This document shows positions 56,003-64,000 of a DNA stretch of 64,000 bases, one piece after another. This DNA is from Planctomycetota bacterium (lineage in GTDB: Bacteria > Planctomycetota > Planctomycetia > Pirellulales > Lacipirellulaceae), in NCBI GenBank assembly GCA_024278955.1, contig JAJRSE010000080.1, forward strand, positions 1 through 64,000, read 5' to 3'. The translations under genes and the position numbers were made by a program. The number at the start of each line of letters is the position of its first letter. Positions within the stretch are counted from its first letter, which is position 1. The notes under the pieces are model-generated. The model was not told where the DNA came from. It was given only the letters and a program-made list of their open reading frames with translations, and ran no database searches.

Positions 56003-57055
56003 TCATTCCGCACACCTGGCGCAGAGCGGGTCGACCTCTTCGTTCGTGAAAGCCACGGAAAACGTTCCGCTGCCACAGCGAGTGCAGCAGATCGACTCCA
56101 ACTGCTTCAAGAGTGGATTCCAGTAGACCGTGTGTTTTCGTCGGGCGCGTTTGCGCTCGACCGACAAGTCGATCGCCAGTGCTGGGATTTCCATGCGAGT
56201 GAGCACGACCGGCTCCAATGTCAGGTCCATTGCGTAACGCTCGTCCAGCTCGGTTGCCTTGCGCCGCATCTCCAATTTCACGGCTCTTTCTCTGGCCTCT
56301 TGTTGCTCGGGGTCGGGCTTCGTTTGGCTTCGAGACTTCTTCTGATGGTTTTCGCGGAGTAGGGCATTGTAGTATTCTCGTAGCCGCCTTCGGTCGCGCC
56401 CGAGTCGTCCATCCATACGAGCAAGGAATTTGCCAGCCAACTCTTGAACCTGACGTTGGGCTTGAAGCACTGCTCGCTTGTAAGTGGTCGGTGGCTGTCG
56501 GCAGGCAGTTGGGTGCGGCTCTAACTCCCAAAGGTCAAGTGGGTTTGGCATCTGGACCTCGGTTCCAGAGGATGCGTTCACGGTGATTGGGAATCGCGTC
56601 TCCCAGCGGTCCTCCGAGACGAACAACGCATGAAACCACCAAGTGTGGTATTCGACTCGCACCGGCCTTGTTTCCTGCAACCGCACTCTGGCATTCAGCC
56701 ACGAGAACTCGCGACTCACCAATTCTTCAAAATCGCCACGTTTGAGATACATCTCCGGGATGCAAAATGTTCCTACCCGCGGTTCAAGTTCCAGCAGTTG
56801 GGAAGCGGTGTCGAGAAAATCGGTGGCAAGGCTAAGGCACCAGCCTTTGCTGCCAGGTTGCGTACTGAGCTGGACGGTCTCGCTATCGGCATCGAACAAG
56901 TCGGCTATTTCCGTAGGCACAATCGCGGTGCCTTCTCTTGCAGCGTCATCGTTGTGATCTGTCCACTCCACCAGCCCGCCGCGACGCTCCAAAAGCTTGG
57001 TGGCGAAATCGCAAACGTCCTGTTCAATGCTGCCCTGTTCAATGAGGTTCGTCAT
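56003..57055 (-). CDS. Zinc-ribbon hypothetical protein, partner of the SNF2 helicase
   Basis: The 350-residue protein is not recognised. It has a mixed N-terminal region (1-190), a long helical, highly charged stretch (about 190-280; RRLREYYNALLRE, EARERAVKLEMRRKATEL) and a C-terminal zinc ribbon with C324-x2-C327 and C345-x2-C348. Its ATG overlaps the helicase stop (ATGA), so the two are made together. A role as a DNA- or RNA-recognising partner of the helicase is inferred. It ends about 100 bp before the left repeat. Confidence 0.7.
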   Translation of the reverse strand: MTNLIEQGSIEQDVCDFATKLLERRGGLVEWTDHNDDAAREGTAIVPTEIADLFDADSETVQLSTQPGSKGWCLSLATDFLDTASQLLELEPRVGTFCIPEMYLKRGDFEELVSREFSWLNARVRLQETRPVRVEYHTWWFHALFVSEDRWETRFPITVNASSGTEVQMPNPLDLWELEPHPTACRQPPTTYKRAVLQAQRQVQELAGKFLARMDGRLGRDRRRLREYYNALLRENHQKKSRSQTKPDPEQQEARERAVKLEMRRKATELDERYAMDLTLEPVVLTRMEIPALAIDLSVERKRARRKHTVYWNPLLKQLESICCTRCGSGTFSVAFTNEEVDPLCARCAE

Positions 57056-58971
57056 TCGTAATCATCTCCAAACAGTGCTTCATCGAGTTCCTTGGTTTGG
57101 ACGTACTTTTCTTGTGCTTCCAAGAGCGTCTGTCCGAATTTGTCGAACGAGTGTTCCAACTGCTGGTCGTCGTGAGATTGCATCCAGAGGTTTAGCACTA
57201 ACGATTCAAACTCCTCGCCGCCATCCAGGTTTCCAAGAATCGACCCAACTTCGCCGACGACCAACTCGAACATGCGAATTTTCTCAGTCAGCAAATCCAA
57301 GAGCCTCGCTTCCAGGGAGCCGACGGCGCAGAGATTAAAAATAAACACGTCTCGGGTTTGGCCAATCCGGTGGATTCGCCCGATACGCTGCTCAATCTTC
57401 ATCGGGTTCCAAGGTAAATCGAAATTGACCAAGGTATTGGCAAACTGCAAGTTTTGCCCTTCCCCACCCGACTCGCTGCAGAGCATCACAGGCACCTCGT
57501 TGCGAAACGCCTCGACGGCTGCGCCTTTCTGCTGTTGCGACTGTGCGCCAGAAAAAGTGGTGTAGGCGACGCCTTCTTCGTCGAGCAGATGTTGCAATTG
57601 CTCAAGGGTGCGCCGAAAACAGGCGAAGATTAGCACTTTTTCATGTCCATTTTGGCTAAGCAACTCCAGCAGCTTTTCTTCTTTTGCCGACCGTTTGATG
57701 CGGCGGGCAAGCTCAATGATCGGACGTGTGCGCTCGTCCTCGCCAGCCACATTTTCCAGGGACTGAGCCAGCGAGCGAGGATGACTTCCCGAGGCCAAGA
57801 GCAATGCGCTCAATTGTCTTCGCGTCAACGGCGGAAAATTTCCATCATCTCCCTTGCCATTTTCATTGATGGGGTCTTCTTCGACGGTATTACCAAGGCT
57901 GTCAGTAGGGGCGACCAGCGGAATTTTTCGTTTCCGCAGATATTCGTTCAACTGCCGGTAGAGCTCTTGCTCGTCATCGTGCGGCTGGGCCATCAATGTT
58001 TGCGCGTAACGCGGCGGCAAATCCATTTGGACAAGACTCCGCGTATTGCGGATCATCACTTCGCCTAACAGCGACCGCAGTCGCTCGCGATTCAGTGGGT
58101 CGCGTGGACTGCCGCGACGGATATATTTTTTCTTGAAGTCGGTTTCCGTCTTTAAGTGGCCCGGCTCAAGCAGCGTTAGCAGATTGTAAAGCTCCATCAA
58201 GTTGTTTTGAACCGGCGTCGCCGACAGCAAGAAGAGATGTCGGCGTTTTAACCGATTGACCAGCTTCCAGTTGAGCGTCTTGCGATTCTTGCAATGGTGT
58301 GCCTCATCGACGATTACCAAATCCCAGTCAGCCGCCGTGACCGCATCGGCACGCCGCTTGCTCTTGGCGAAAGGTAGCGACGTCAGTACGAGGTCGGTGT
58401 TGGCCCAATATTCCGATTTATCGGAGGCTGCCGTTCTTGGCGGGATGGAGAACTCCAGCGAAAATTTTGAATGCAACTCCTCGTGCCATTGGGAAACTAA
58501 CGAAGTCGGGACCAGAATGAGCACTCGTTTGACCAAGCCTCGCAGGAGATACTCTCGGAGAAGCAAGCAAGCTTCGATCGTCTTGCCCAGCCCCACTTCG
58601 TCGGCAAGCAGCACACGGCCTCGGAAATGCCGCAGCACCTTGCGAACGGTCTCGATCTGGTGTGGAAGCTGCTCGACTCCGGTAAGCCCTTCCAAGCAAA
58701 GCAGTTGATCGAAACCTCGCAAGAGACCGAGTCGCGTATGCTCCAGATGCAAAAGCAGCGACTCCACATCGTCGGTAGTGGGGCCACTCAATACGCCACT
58801 CAAGCCAGAGGAGGGCGACCGAAGCGTGATGGGAATCCCTCCAGAGGTCTTCCACACGACCTTGGGTAGGGAGCCATTTGCCGTTGATTCTGTCGCTGCC
58901 GGTTCTTTCTGAACCATCGACAGGGTAGATTGGGAATCGATTCCGTTCATCAACTGGCAAGCTCCATTCAA
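57052..58971 (-). CDS. SNF2/RapA-type helicase
   Basis: The 639-residue protein is a Swi2/Snf2-family ATPase. It has Walker A DEVGLGKT (124-131), DEAH (222-225), SAT (250-252), and the C-terminal lobe with GGEGQNLQFAN and QRIGRIHRIGQ (528-538). It would translocate on double-stranded DNA to remodel or remove bound proteins or polymerases. No methylase, nuclease or other domain is fused. The start is the first ATG at 58971; M8 at 58950 is possible. It lies upstream of the zinc-ribbon gene, with a 4-bp overlap. Confidence 0.9.
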   Translation of the reverse strand: MNGACQLMNGIDSQSTLSMVQKEPAATESTANGSLPKVVWKTSGGIPITLRSPSSGLSGVLSGPTTDDVESLLLHLEHTRLGLLRGFDQLLCLEGLTGVEQLPHQIETVRKVLRHFRGRVLLADEVGLGKTIEACLLLREYLLRGLVKRVLILVPTSLVSQWHEELHSKFSLEFSIPPRTAASDKSEYWANTDLVLTSLPFAKSKRRADAVTAADWDLVIVDEAHHCKNRKTLNWKLVNRLKRRHLFLLSATPVQNNLMELYNLLTLLEPGHLKTETDFKKKYIRRGSPRDPLNRERLRSLLGEVMIRNTRSLVQMDLPPRYAQTLMAQPHDDEQELYRQLNEYLRKRKIPLVAPTDSLGNTVEEDPINENGKGDDGNFPPLTRRQLSALLLASGSHPRSLAQSLENVAGEDERTRPIIELARRIKRSAKEEKLLELLSQNGHEKVLIFACFRRTLEQLQHLLDEEGVAYTTFSGAQSQQQKGAAVEAFRNEVPVMLCSESGGEGQNLQFANTLVNFDLPWNPMKIEQRIGRIHRIGQTRDVFIFNLCAVGSLEARLLDLLTEKIRMFELVVGEVGSILGNLDGGEEFESLVLNLWMQSHDDQQLEHSFDKFGQTLLEAQEKYVQTKELDEALFGDDYE

Positions 58972-59166
58972 TCCTTAGCATTTGTAGCAGGCAGACGTCT
59001 CCGCTGCGACCGCCCTGTCAGTGTCCCCTTGTCAGATCATCTCTTCGTCAGACAATTGTCTCCGAGGACTCAAGTTGCGTCAACCATCTGTGCGAAAGGC
59101 AGGCACAACTGGACCTCTTCAACAAGCCAGTGGATTATGTTCAAGGCGGAATTGAGCCTTTAATTA

Positions 59167-59221
59167 TACGGCATCTCTACCAGACGATTTTCTTTGCATC
59201 GAAAACGGGGCCTTCAACGCA
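59167..59221. repeat. pyrK 3' end copy (right boundary)
   Basis: Identical to 55851-55905. It forms the working 3' end of pyrK, including its stop codon and 10 bp after it. Confidence 0.9.
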
Positions 59222-60094
59222 GGTGCGTTTGTAGTCCCACTCGCCCCCGGGTTGTTCGACCCGCACGACGCAGCTGAAGCAAATGCCGATGCCACAGGCC
59301 ATCGGCGTCTCGAGCGAAACTTCGCACGCCACCGACCGACGCGATGCGATCTTGGCGACTGCTTTCATCATCGGCTCCGGACCACAGCAGGCGATCCGGC
59401 ATTCCGCAGGCGGATGCTGGTCGAGAGCTTCTTCGAGCAAATCGGTCACTAGGCCATGATGTCCCACGCTGCCGTCATCGCTGCTGAGGCGGAGATCGAT
59501 GCCACACTGGCGAAAGTCTTCAGCCCCGGCTAGCAGGTCTTTTGATCGTACCCCGTAGCACAGCGTGACACTCTGGGCAGGAGAGACTTTGCGGGCTGAT
59601 TGGCCATATTGACGACCGCCAAGAAACTGGCGTCCAAGAGCCAAAAACGGCGTTTGTCCGATTCCGCCGGCAACCATAATCAGATGTGGGACAGGTTTTT
59701 CTGAAAAGCCATTGCCCAGCGGGCCCCAGACTTCAAGAGCATCGCCGGGCTTGCTCTGCTGTAGCCGACCGGTCATTTTTCCGACGACTAAGTAGACGAA
59801 GTCAATCGCCACAGGCGAGCCTGAGCCATCGACCACCGTATCGTACAAAGCAAAAGGGCGTCCTAGGAGCGGGTCGTCGCAGCCTGCGATTCGCATCATG
59901 AGGAACTGGCCAGGAACAATCTGCCGGGCCAGTTCAGGGCATTCAAAGCGTAAGCGGTAGGTATCTTGGGCTAGGCGTTCGTTCTCGACGACGACGACCT
60001 GATATTGGTTGGCCTGTTCAGCATAGTGAGCGGCTGCCAGTGGATTGTACCCCGCCTCGCATTTGGAACCTGTCTCGCATCCTGCAGAGTTCAA
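59177..60094 (-). CDS. pyrK: Dihydroorotate dehydrogenase electron-transfer subunit
   Basis: PyrK passes electrons from dihydroorotate dehydrogenase to NAD through FAD and a 2Fe-2S centre. The 305-residue protein has a ferredoxin-reductase fold with GRPFALYD, MVAGGIGQTPFLALG and CCGPEPMM, and the cluster ligands C267, C272, C275 and C292 near the end. It overlaps rluB by 4 bp (ATGA). Its last 15 codons lie in the 55-bp repeat, so they may have been supplied by the inserted element. Confidence 0.92.
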   Translation of the reverse strand: MNSAGCETGSKCEAGYNPLAAAHYAEQANQYQVVVVENERLAQDTYRLRFECPELARQIVPGQFLMMRIAGCDDPLLGRPFALYDTVVDGSGSPVAIDFVYLVVGKMTGRLQQSKPGDALEVWGPLGNGFSEKPVPHLIMVAGGIGQTPFLALGRQFLGGRQYGQSARKVSPAQSVTLCYGVRSKDLLAGAEDFRQCGIDLRLSSDDGSVGHHGLVTDLLEEALDQHPPAECRIACCGPEPMMKAVAKIASRRSVACEVSLETPMACGIGICFSCVVRVEQPGGEWDYKRTCVEGPVFDAKKIVW

Positions 60095-61140
60095 CGTCGC
60101 CCTCCTCCATGCTTTTGTTTTGTGGTACCACGCTTCGCGGTGCCAATTTTTGTTCCGCCATATTTTGATTTCCCCCCCTGCCCTGCCCTGCGGCCTTGCT
60201 TGGAACCTGCGCTGGCTTTGCCGCCCGCGGCTCGACGTTTTCGTTCGAGTCCCTGTAGGGCCGTTTGTCGTGAGGTTGGTTTTTCGGCCGCGCGTTCCTT
60301 GCGAGCCTTTTGGCGTTCGGGATTGCTCTGAATGTAGGCACGAAGCTTGCGGATTTCGTCTGGCGTAAGCTGCCGGACCGCCCCACGTGGCATCTCTCCT
60401 AGGCGAATCGGGCCGACGGCAATGCGTGTGAGCCGTTGCACTTTATGCCCGACCTTGGCCAACATACGGCGGACTTCGCGGTTACGGCCTTCGTCGAGCA
60501 CCATTTCAAGGATCGTACCGTTCTTACGGCGTGACTTGATTTTTACGTTGACCGCTCGTGCGTAGCCTTCGGCCAAGTGCATTCCTTTTCGGACCTGAGC
60601 CAACACGCTCGCGTCGGGGAATCCCATGACCTGTACTTCGTAAGTCTTTTCGACACCGTGTTTGGGATGGGTTAGCTCATTGGCCAACTCGCCATCGTTG
60701 GTAACGAGAATCAGCCCTTCGCTTTCCAGGTCAAGCCGACCGACGTTAAACACGCGCCCCGTCTCGGGAGGCAACAGGTCGGTCACTCGCGTACGCCCCG
60801 ACGGGTCGTTGGAGGTACAGACAACGCCAGCCGGTTTGTGAACGGCAAAGTAAATGCGTTTCGGGTTGAGCAGAGCTTCGCCATCGACTCGAATTTCCTG
60901 CGTATCTCGATCGACCCGCGTACCGAGTTCCAGCACCGTTTGGCCATCGACTTCGACGCGTCCCTCCAGGATCAACTGCTCCGACTCACGTCGGCTAGCA
61001 ACCCCGGCCGCGGCGAGAACCTTTTGCAGCCGCTCGCCAGCGTTTGCTGGGGCTTGGCGCGCAGGTGCCGGCGAGCGTCGCCGAGGCGTCTTCGGCGACG
61101 TGGAAGATTGACTACGAGAATTACGAACTGGCTTGGGCAT
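60091..61140 (-). CDS. rluB: Ribosomal large-subunit pseudouridine synthase B
   Basis: The 349-residue protein has an S4 RNA-binding domain (about 33-80; ERLQKVLAAAGVASRRESEQLI) and a pseudouridine-synthase domain (about 85-245) with the catalytic GRLDLESEGLILVTNDG and NREVRRMLAKVGHKVQRL. RluB/RluE/RsuA-type enzymes modify rRNA. The C-terminus after about 265 is a long Lys/Arg/Gly-rich tail that probably contacts RNA. ATG 61140 is used. Its stop overlaps the pyrK start. Confidence 0.9.
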   Translation of the reverse strand: MPKPVRNSRSQSSTSPKTPRRRSPAPARQAPANAGERLQKVLAAAGVASRRESEQLILEGRVEVDGQTVLELGTRVDRDTQEIRVDGEALLNPKRIYFAVHKPAGVVCTSNDPSGRTRVTDLLPPETGRVFNVGRLDLESEGLILVTNDGELANELTHPKHGVEKTYEVQVMGFPDASVLAQVRKGMHLAEGYARAVNVKIKSRRKNGTILEMVLDEGRNREVRRMLAKVGHKVQRLTRIAVGPIRLGEMPRGAVRQLTPDEIRKLRAYIQSNPERQKARKERAAEKPTSRQTALQGLERKRRAAGGKASAGSKQGRRAGQGGKSKYGGTKIGTAKRGTTKQKHGGGRR

Positions 61141-61260
61141 GAGATTGCTGCCGTCAAGAATGCGAGGATGCAGACCCGCCCGGGGCAAGTCTGCCGAATC
61201 TCTCTATCATAGACTGCCGCTCGGGCAAAACCCAGGGGGCAGCGGCCCGACTCTACGCAA

Positions 61261-61584
61261 TCAGTACAACGGAGCAGTTTGCATTGGGATGACCGGAGGT
61301 AAAACCGGGGCTGCGGGAGTTCGCCAGGGGGCGATAGGGCTGTTTTGCCGGGATCGAGTGATTTCGTTAGGCGGCTTTTGAAAGCCACGCGGCCGTCCGC
61401 CAACGATTTCTGGCCCCATGTCGTTAGGCGGATAGGGGTCGAATTGAGTCGCGTTGTTGCGCTGGAAATTGGCCGGCCCTGGGTGGAGCAGCCGCGGTTT
61501 GCGCACCGCCGAAGAACATGCGGCCAGCGGCAAGGTGAGCAGCAGAAGGGCAAGGAGCGATCGGGTAGACATCTTCCGGCTCAT
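61261..61584 (-). CDS. Predicted lipoprotein
   Basis: The 107-residue protein has a type II signal peptide (MSTRSLLALLLLTLPLAAC, lipidated cysteine at 23 from the first Met or 19 from M5). The mature part is Pro/Arg-rich without a recognised domain. It lies 120 bp upstream of rluB on the same strand. Confidence 0.7.
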   Translation of the reverse strand: MSRKMSTRSLLALLLLTLPLAACSSAVRKPRLLHPGPANFQRNNATQFDPYPPNDMGPEIVGGRPRGFQKPPNEITRSRQNSPIAPWRTPAAPVLPPVIPMQTAPLY

Positions 61585-61728
61585 TTTTTAGCGTGTCGAG
61601 GTGGAGAAAGCAACGCTTCAGGCCGACCGATTGTAGAAAGCTTGCTAAGTTGCGAACAGACAGGCTGAGGCCAGATTCCACGACTGCTACCGTTGCCAGC
61701 AGTACGGTTTCGGGAAATTTTTGGGTAC

Positions 61729-61808
61729 CACCGACAGTCGGCCGGAAATAGCGTCGCCACCGAGTAATCCTAATTCGGCCGATTGTCGGTGTCGCTTGCG
61801 ACAGGAGG
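61729..61808 (+). repeat. Structured repeat unit, copy A
   Basis: A 16-bp arm CACCGACAGTCGGCCG pairs (one mismatch) with 61776-61791 across a 31-nt loop. It is followed by a small hairpin GTCGC-TT-GCGAC and then AGGAGG. The same layout, with different bases in the stems, recurs in copy B. Confidence 0.8.
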
Positions 61809-61887
61809 GCATCAGAATATCCACTCCAGCGGCACTACGGACGGCGAGGCATGCCGTCATTGTGGTCAGGTTATGGGGCCGCCGCAA

Positions 61888-61966
61888 CCTCCTGTGCTAC
61901 GCACACGGACAATCGGCCGAACAAGTCTTATCTGCTGGCCACGTTAATCGCGGCCGACTGTCCGTG
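61888..61966 (-). repeat. Structured repeat unit, copy B
   Basis: Read on the minus strand, the arm CACGGACAGTCGGCCG (61966-61951) pairs with 61904-61919 across 31 nt. It is then followed by a small hairpin GTGC-GTA-GCAC and CAGGAGG. Compared with copy A, the changed stem bases keep pairing. Confidence 0.8.
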
Positions 61967-62014
61967 CTACCCGCTCTGCTGCATGCCTTTGTTATGCGGC
62001 CAATACACTCCCGT

Positions 62015-62752
62015 TCACCGCAAAGTCAACGCGACAACATCTAGGATGATGTGACATAGAACAAGTGGCCATAACCTCCTGTACTTCACGTATAGGTATG
62101 CGAACATTAGCCCGATAGGCAGTATGAACAAAACTGCCTCCGGCCCTTGATAAATATGATAGGAGAATCTGATCAAGGTGCTCGAAATGATCATTACCCA
62201 TATGCTTTGCCGTACAAGGTATCTAGCCACATAACCGACGACGAATGTCTCCTCATAGATGCCGTTGACCACCGAAAACAACAGCACGGCCCCAAAGTCT
62301 AATTGACTTGTGTCAAGAGGAGGAAACTCAATCCAAGTTCCCAATCCGGCGCCAACTACGGTGGAGTAAAGTAAGATACCAAGGGTCAGCAATACGCCAG
62401 CTCCAGTGAGTTTCCAGGAGACCTGTGGATGAAAGTCACTCAGTCTCCATTGGCGCGCTCTGAGAAATGTGGCAATGATCAGAAATGCGAACAGTTCATA
62501 TGTGACCAACCAGGATAGATCAGCATTCGTGATGACATCGTTGCCCAATCCCCTACTCCAGCCAATGACCGCGTTATAAGCAAACAGGCCAAACGCGACG
62601 AGAATCACTATCGCAAACTCCGCTGCGATCGGCATCCTCCTGAATATGTTGGAAATCAATGTCCATACGGAATAGAGGCCAGGAGGTCCGACAGGGGTCG
62701 GATTCCTGAAGGTCTTCTTGCAGTGGGGTTCGACTTTCACCTCGTCATCCAT
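62015..62752 (-). CDS. CPBP-family intramembrane metalloprotease-like protein
   Basis: The 245-residue protein has about seven hydrophobic segments and the CPBP/Abi motifs: EE followed by R (YEETFVVGYVARYL), then RFSYHIYQG and a C-terminal HIILDVVA. These form the zinc site of CAAX-type or bacteriocin-immunity-type proteases. The substrate is unknown. The gene lies in a repeat-rich accessory stretch. Confidence 0.85.
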   Translation of the reverse strand: MDDEVKVEPHCKKTFRNPTPVGPPGLYSVWTLISNIFRRMPIAAEFAIVILVAFGLFAYNAVIGWSRGLGNDVITNADLSWLVTYELFAFLIIATFLRARQWRLSDFHPQVSWKLTGAGVLLTLGILLYSTVVGAGLGTWIEFPPLDTSQLDFGAVLLFSVVNGIYEETFVVGYVARYLVRQSIWVMIISSTLIRFSYHIYQGPEAVLFILPIGLMFAYLYVKYRRLWPLVLCHIILDVVALTLR

Positions 62753-62822
62753 CTGATTCGACTCGCAAAGGATTGGGGAAACTAAATGAGCCGCATAACG
62801 TTTAGCGTTTTATCTATCCGCC

Positions 62823-62856
62823 GGGTGCCACTGCTGGCTTGTCCAGCAGTGCGACC
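62823..62856 (+). repeat. REP hairpin, left
   Basis: A CACTGCTGG-cttgt-CCAGCAGTG hairpin with GGGTGC before and CGACC after. It is the near-exact inverse of 63342-63373, with one loop difference. Confidence 0.85.
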
Positions 62857-62913
62857 CTGAAACGGTTTTCTATCGCAATATCGGCCCGATTGCCAATTGC
62901 ATTTTCCAGCTTA

Positions 62914-63291
62914 TCAGTAGCTCGTTACGTCGGCATTGCCTGCGAACCACTCGGGCGGTATCTCAGAGAGTTTGGGCAACAACGGATCCACTTTTTGGCC
63001 ATCCGAAGCGTACCAACGGACACTCGACCACTGGTAGTCGGTAGCTCGTTCCACCAATCCACGACGGACAGGATAAACGAGCAAGTGGACGTGTTCCGGC
63101 ATAAAAACGAACGCAGTGAGTCGCCAACCGTGGTTCTCTGTCGCTCGATCAATGGCGATGTTGAGTTATTGTCGTCTCCACTCGTTATCGAGGATCGGCC
63201 AGCAATGGTAGCACGAAAAGGTAAGCTCGTGAATTTCGCCACGTTCGTCGAGGTGTTTGACAAGTTTGCGATGAGGCTTGGGAAGTGGCAT
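62914..63291 (-). pseudogene. Decayed REP-associated tyrosine transposase (RAYT)
   Basis: The frame starts MPLPKPHRKLVKHLDERGE, contains LTFSCYH, then an in-frame TAA after WRRQ. It goes on with IAIDRATENHGWRLTAFVFM and the HUH motif PEHVHLLVYP. The coding sequence then jumps to VRRGLVERATDYQWSSVRWY: some 60-70 residues expected between these parts in RAYTs are missing, which probably includes the catalytic tyrosine. It is therefore a dead copy, flanked by inverted REP hairpins that it may once have moved. Confidence 0.82.
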
Positions 63292-63339
63292 ACTCGGATT
63301 GTAACCAATGGCTGAATCAGGTGACAAACTTTGCTGGCA

Positions 63340-63375
<36 letters not shown>

Positions 63376-63399
63376 TACCGGCAATCGTGGTTCGCCAAC

Positions 63400-64000
63400 T
63401 CACTTTGAATTTACCTCAGAAAGATACCCATCCAACAGCGTAACAATTCCTTCCGCTCGACACTTAACCGCCCCCGCGGCAGCCGGCAGTAGACAGGTTT
63501 CGCCTGCCGAAAACAGCACGCCTGCGATCTCGACCGACCCTTCTAGCAGCACAAAAAGATGAAACCGATTATCGCCGCCTAGAGTTCGTTTGTTCTTGAA
63601 AGTACAGCGATCGAGCACAAACTTGTTGCAGTCGACAAGTCGTTGGCGACCTTCGACACCGGTATCGGTAGGTTGCTGTGGGGCGACTGGGCCACGCGAA
63701 AAATTGATCGTGGCCAGCGATTGCTCGATGTGTAACTGCCGAGGGTTGCCTTGGGCGTCGACGCGATTCCAGTCAAAAAGCCGGAAGGTCGTATCGCTGG
63801 CTTGCTGGATCTCGGCGATCACGAGCCCCGCACCAAGAGCGTGGACCGTGCCCGCTTCGATGAAAACGCAATCGCCAATCTGCGGCTCGAATTCGTGAAG
63901 ACATTGCTCGCAGTTGCCCTCGGCGAGGGCCGCTTGCAAGTCGTCGCGAGTCACGCCCGGCTTGAGCCCGGCGTAAAGCTTGCTGCCTGGGTCGGCCGCC
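63400..64000 (-). CDS. manA: Mannose-6-phosphate isomerase, class I (3' part)
   Basis: The visible 200 codons are the C-terminal part of a PMI of the firmicute-type short class: GSKLYAGLKPGVTRDDL, CVFIEAGTVHALGAGLVIAEIQQASDTTFRLFDWNR and a cupin-like end. The conserved H and E metal ligands (GTVHALG, AEIQQ) are present. It interconverts mannose 6-phosphate and fructose 6-phosphate. The 5' end lies beyond position 64000. Confidence 0.9.
   Translation of the reverse strand, partial: AADPGSKLYAGLKPGVTRDDLQAALAEGNCEQCLHEFEPQIGDCVFIEAGTVHALGAGLVIAEIQQASDTTFRLFDWNRVDAQGNPRQLHIEQSLATINFSRGPVAPQQPTDTGVEGRQRLVDCNKFVLDRCTFKNKRTLGGDNRFHLFVLLEGSVEIAGVLFSAGETCLLPAAAGAVKCRAEGIVTLLDGYLSEVNSK

Larger units (their letters stand above)
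55851..59166. mobile_element. 3.3-kb pyrK-targeted genomic insert with SNF2 helicase module
   Basis: The unit between the 55-bp repeats carries only two genes, both on the minus strand and overlapping by 4 bp, plus short flanks. The repeat pattern (gene end restored on one side, displaced gene end on the other) is that of an integrase-mediated insertion at a gene 3' end. No integrase remains in the unit. A recombination origin from a tandem duplication is an alternative, but it would not explain the foreign two-gene content. Confidence 0.7.
61585..62014. other. Intergenic region with two inverted structured repeats
   Basis: No gene is seen in this 430-bp gap. It holds the two related repeat units at 61729-61808 and 61888-61966 in inverted orientation. 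Confidence 0.6.

Noticed and set aside
55861..56076. 71-codon minus-strand frame ending CVEGPVFDAKKIVW
   Set aside because: Only the last codons derive from pyrK (the displaced repeat); the upstream part is insert DNA, so this is a junction frame and not a gene.

Overview
The window looks like a chromosome segment of a planctomycete (Planctomycetota, probably Pirellulales). The main evidence is a set of families typical of that phylum: a DUF1592-type cytochrome paired with a DUF1552 protein, a DUF6807 protein, a TIGR03000 protein, an Lpg1974-type outer-membrane barrel, a PEP-CTERM protein, PQQ-type beta-propeller and HTTM proteins, plus many short convergent or divergent gene groups. No rRNA, CRISPR array or complete prophage was seen. 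This is inference from gene content; no database was searched.

Region 1 (208-5928) is a 5.6 kb integrative element inserted in a tRNA-Val(UAC) gene. A 23-bp direct repeat (261-283 and 5858-5880) marks attL and attR. The tRNA's own terminator now lies beyond attR at 5886-5928. All element genes are on the minus strand: a ParB/HTH-like remnant, a C-terminal-HTH hypothetical, an excisionase-like HTH protein, a small basic protein coupled to a RepA-like ATPase, and a tyrosine integrase. Four 13-14 bp iterons lie at the 3' end of the ATPase gene. The integrase frame runs through the att core. On excision it would join the short frame at 5673-5879, so integration appears to exchange the protein's C-terminus.

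Region 2 (6072-31250) is mostly housekeeping and catabolism: uxaC, tRNA-Cys, a CheX-like gene, uvrB, a ComEA-like protein, nadC, secreted and outer-membrane proteins, rpsU, ubiB, the DUF1592/DUF1552 pair, and a rhamnose locus with rhaB, a fused rhamnulose-phosphate aldolase/dehydrogenase and a DeoR regulator.

Region 3 (31405-55800) holds pdxA, a ZIP transporter, dtd, a cvpA-like gene, accA, a Ser/Thr kinase, truA, asd, an HTTM gene pair, a TIGR03000 protein, an aminotransferase, coaD, a decayed toxin-antitoxin pair, a trypsin-like protease cluster, a cobA-hemD fusion, a TPR protein and rpsT. Several intergenic gaps carry short repeats.

Region 4 (55840-64000) is accessory. A two-gene module (SNF2 helicase plus zinc-ribbon protein) sits between two perfect 55-bp copies of the 3' end of pyrK, as expected for an integrative element that targeted pyrK and lost its integrase. 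After pyrK, rluB and a lipoprotein gene come two inverted copies of a structured element of about 80 bp, a CPBP protease-like gene, a decayed REP-associated transposase between inverted REP hairpins, and the 3' part of manA, which runs off the window.
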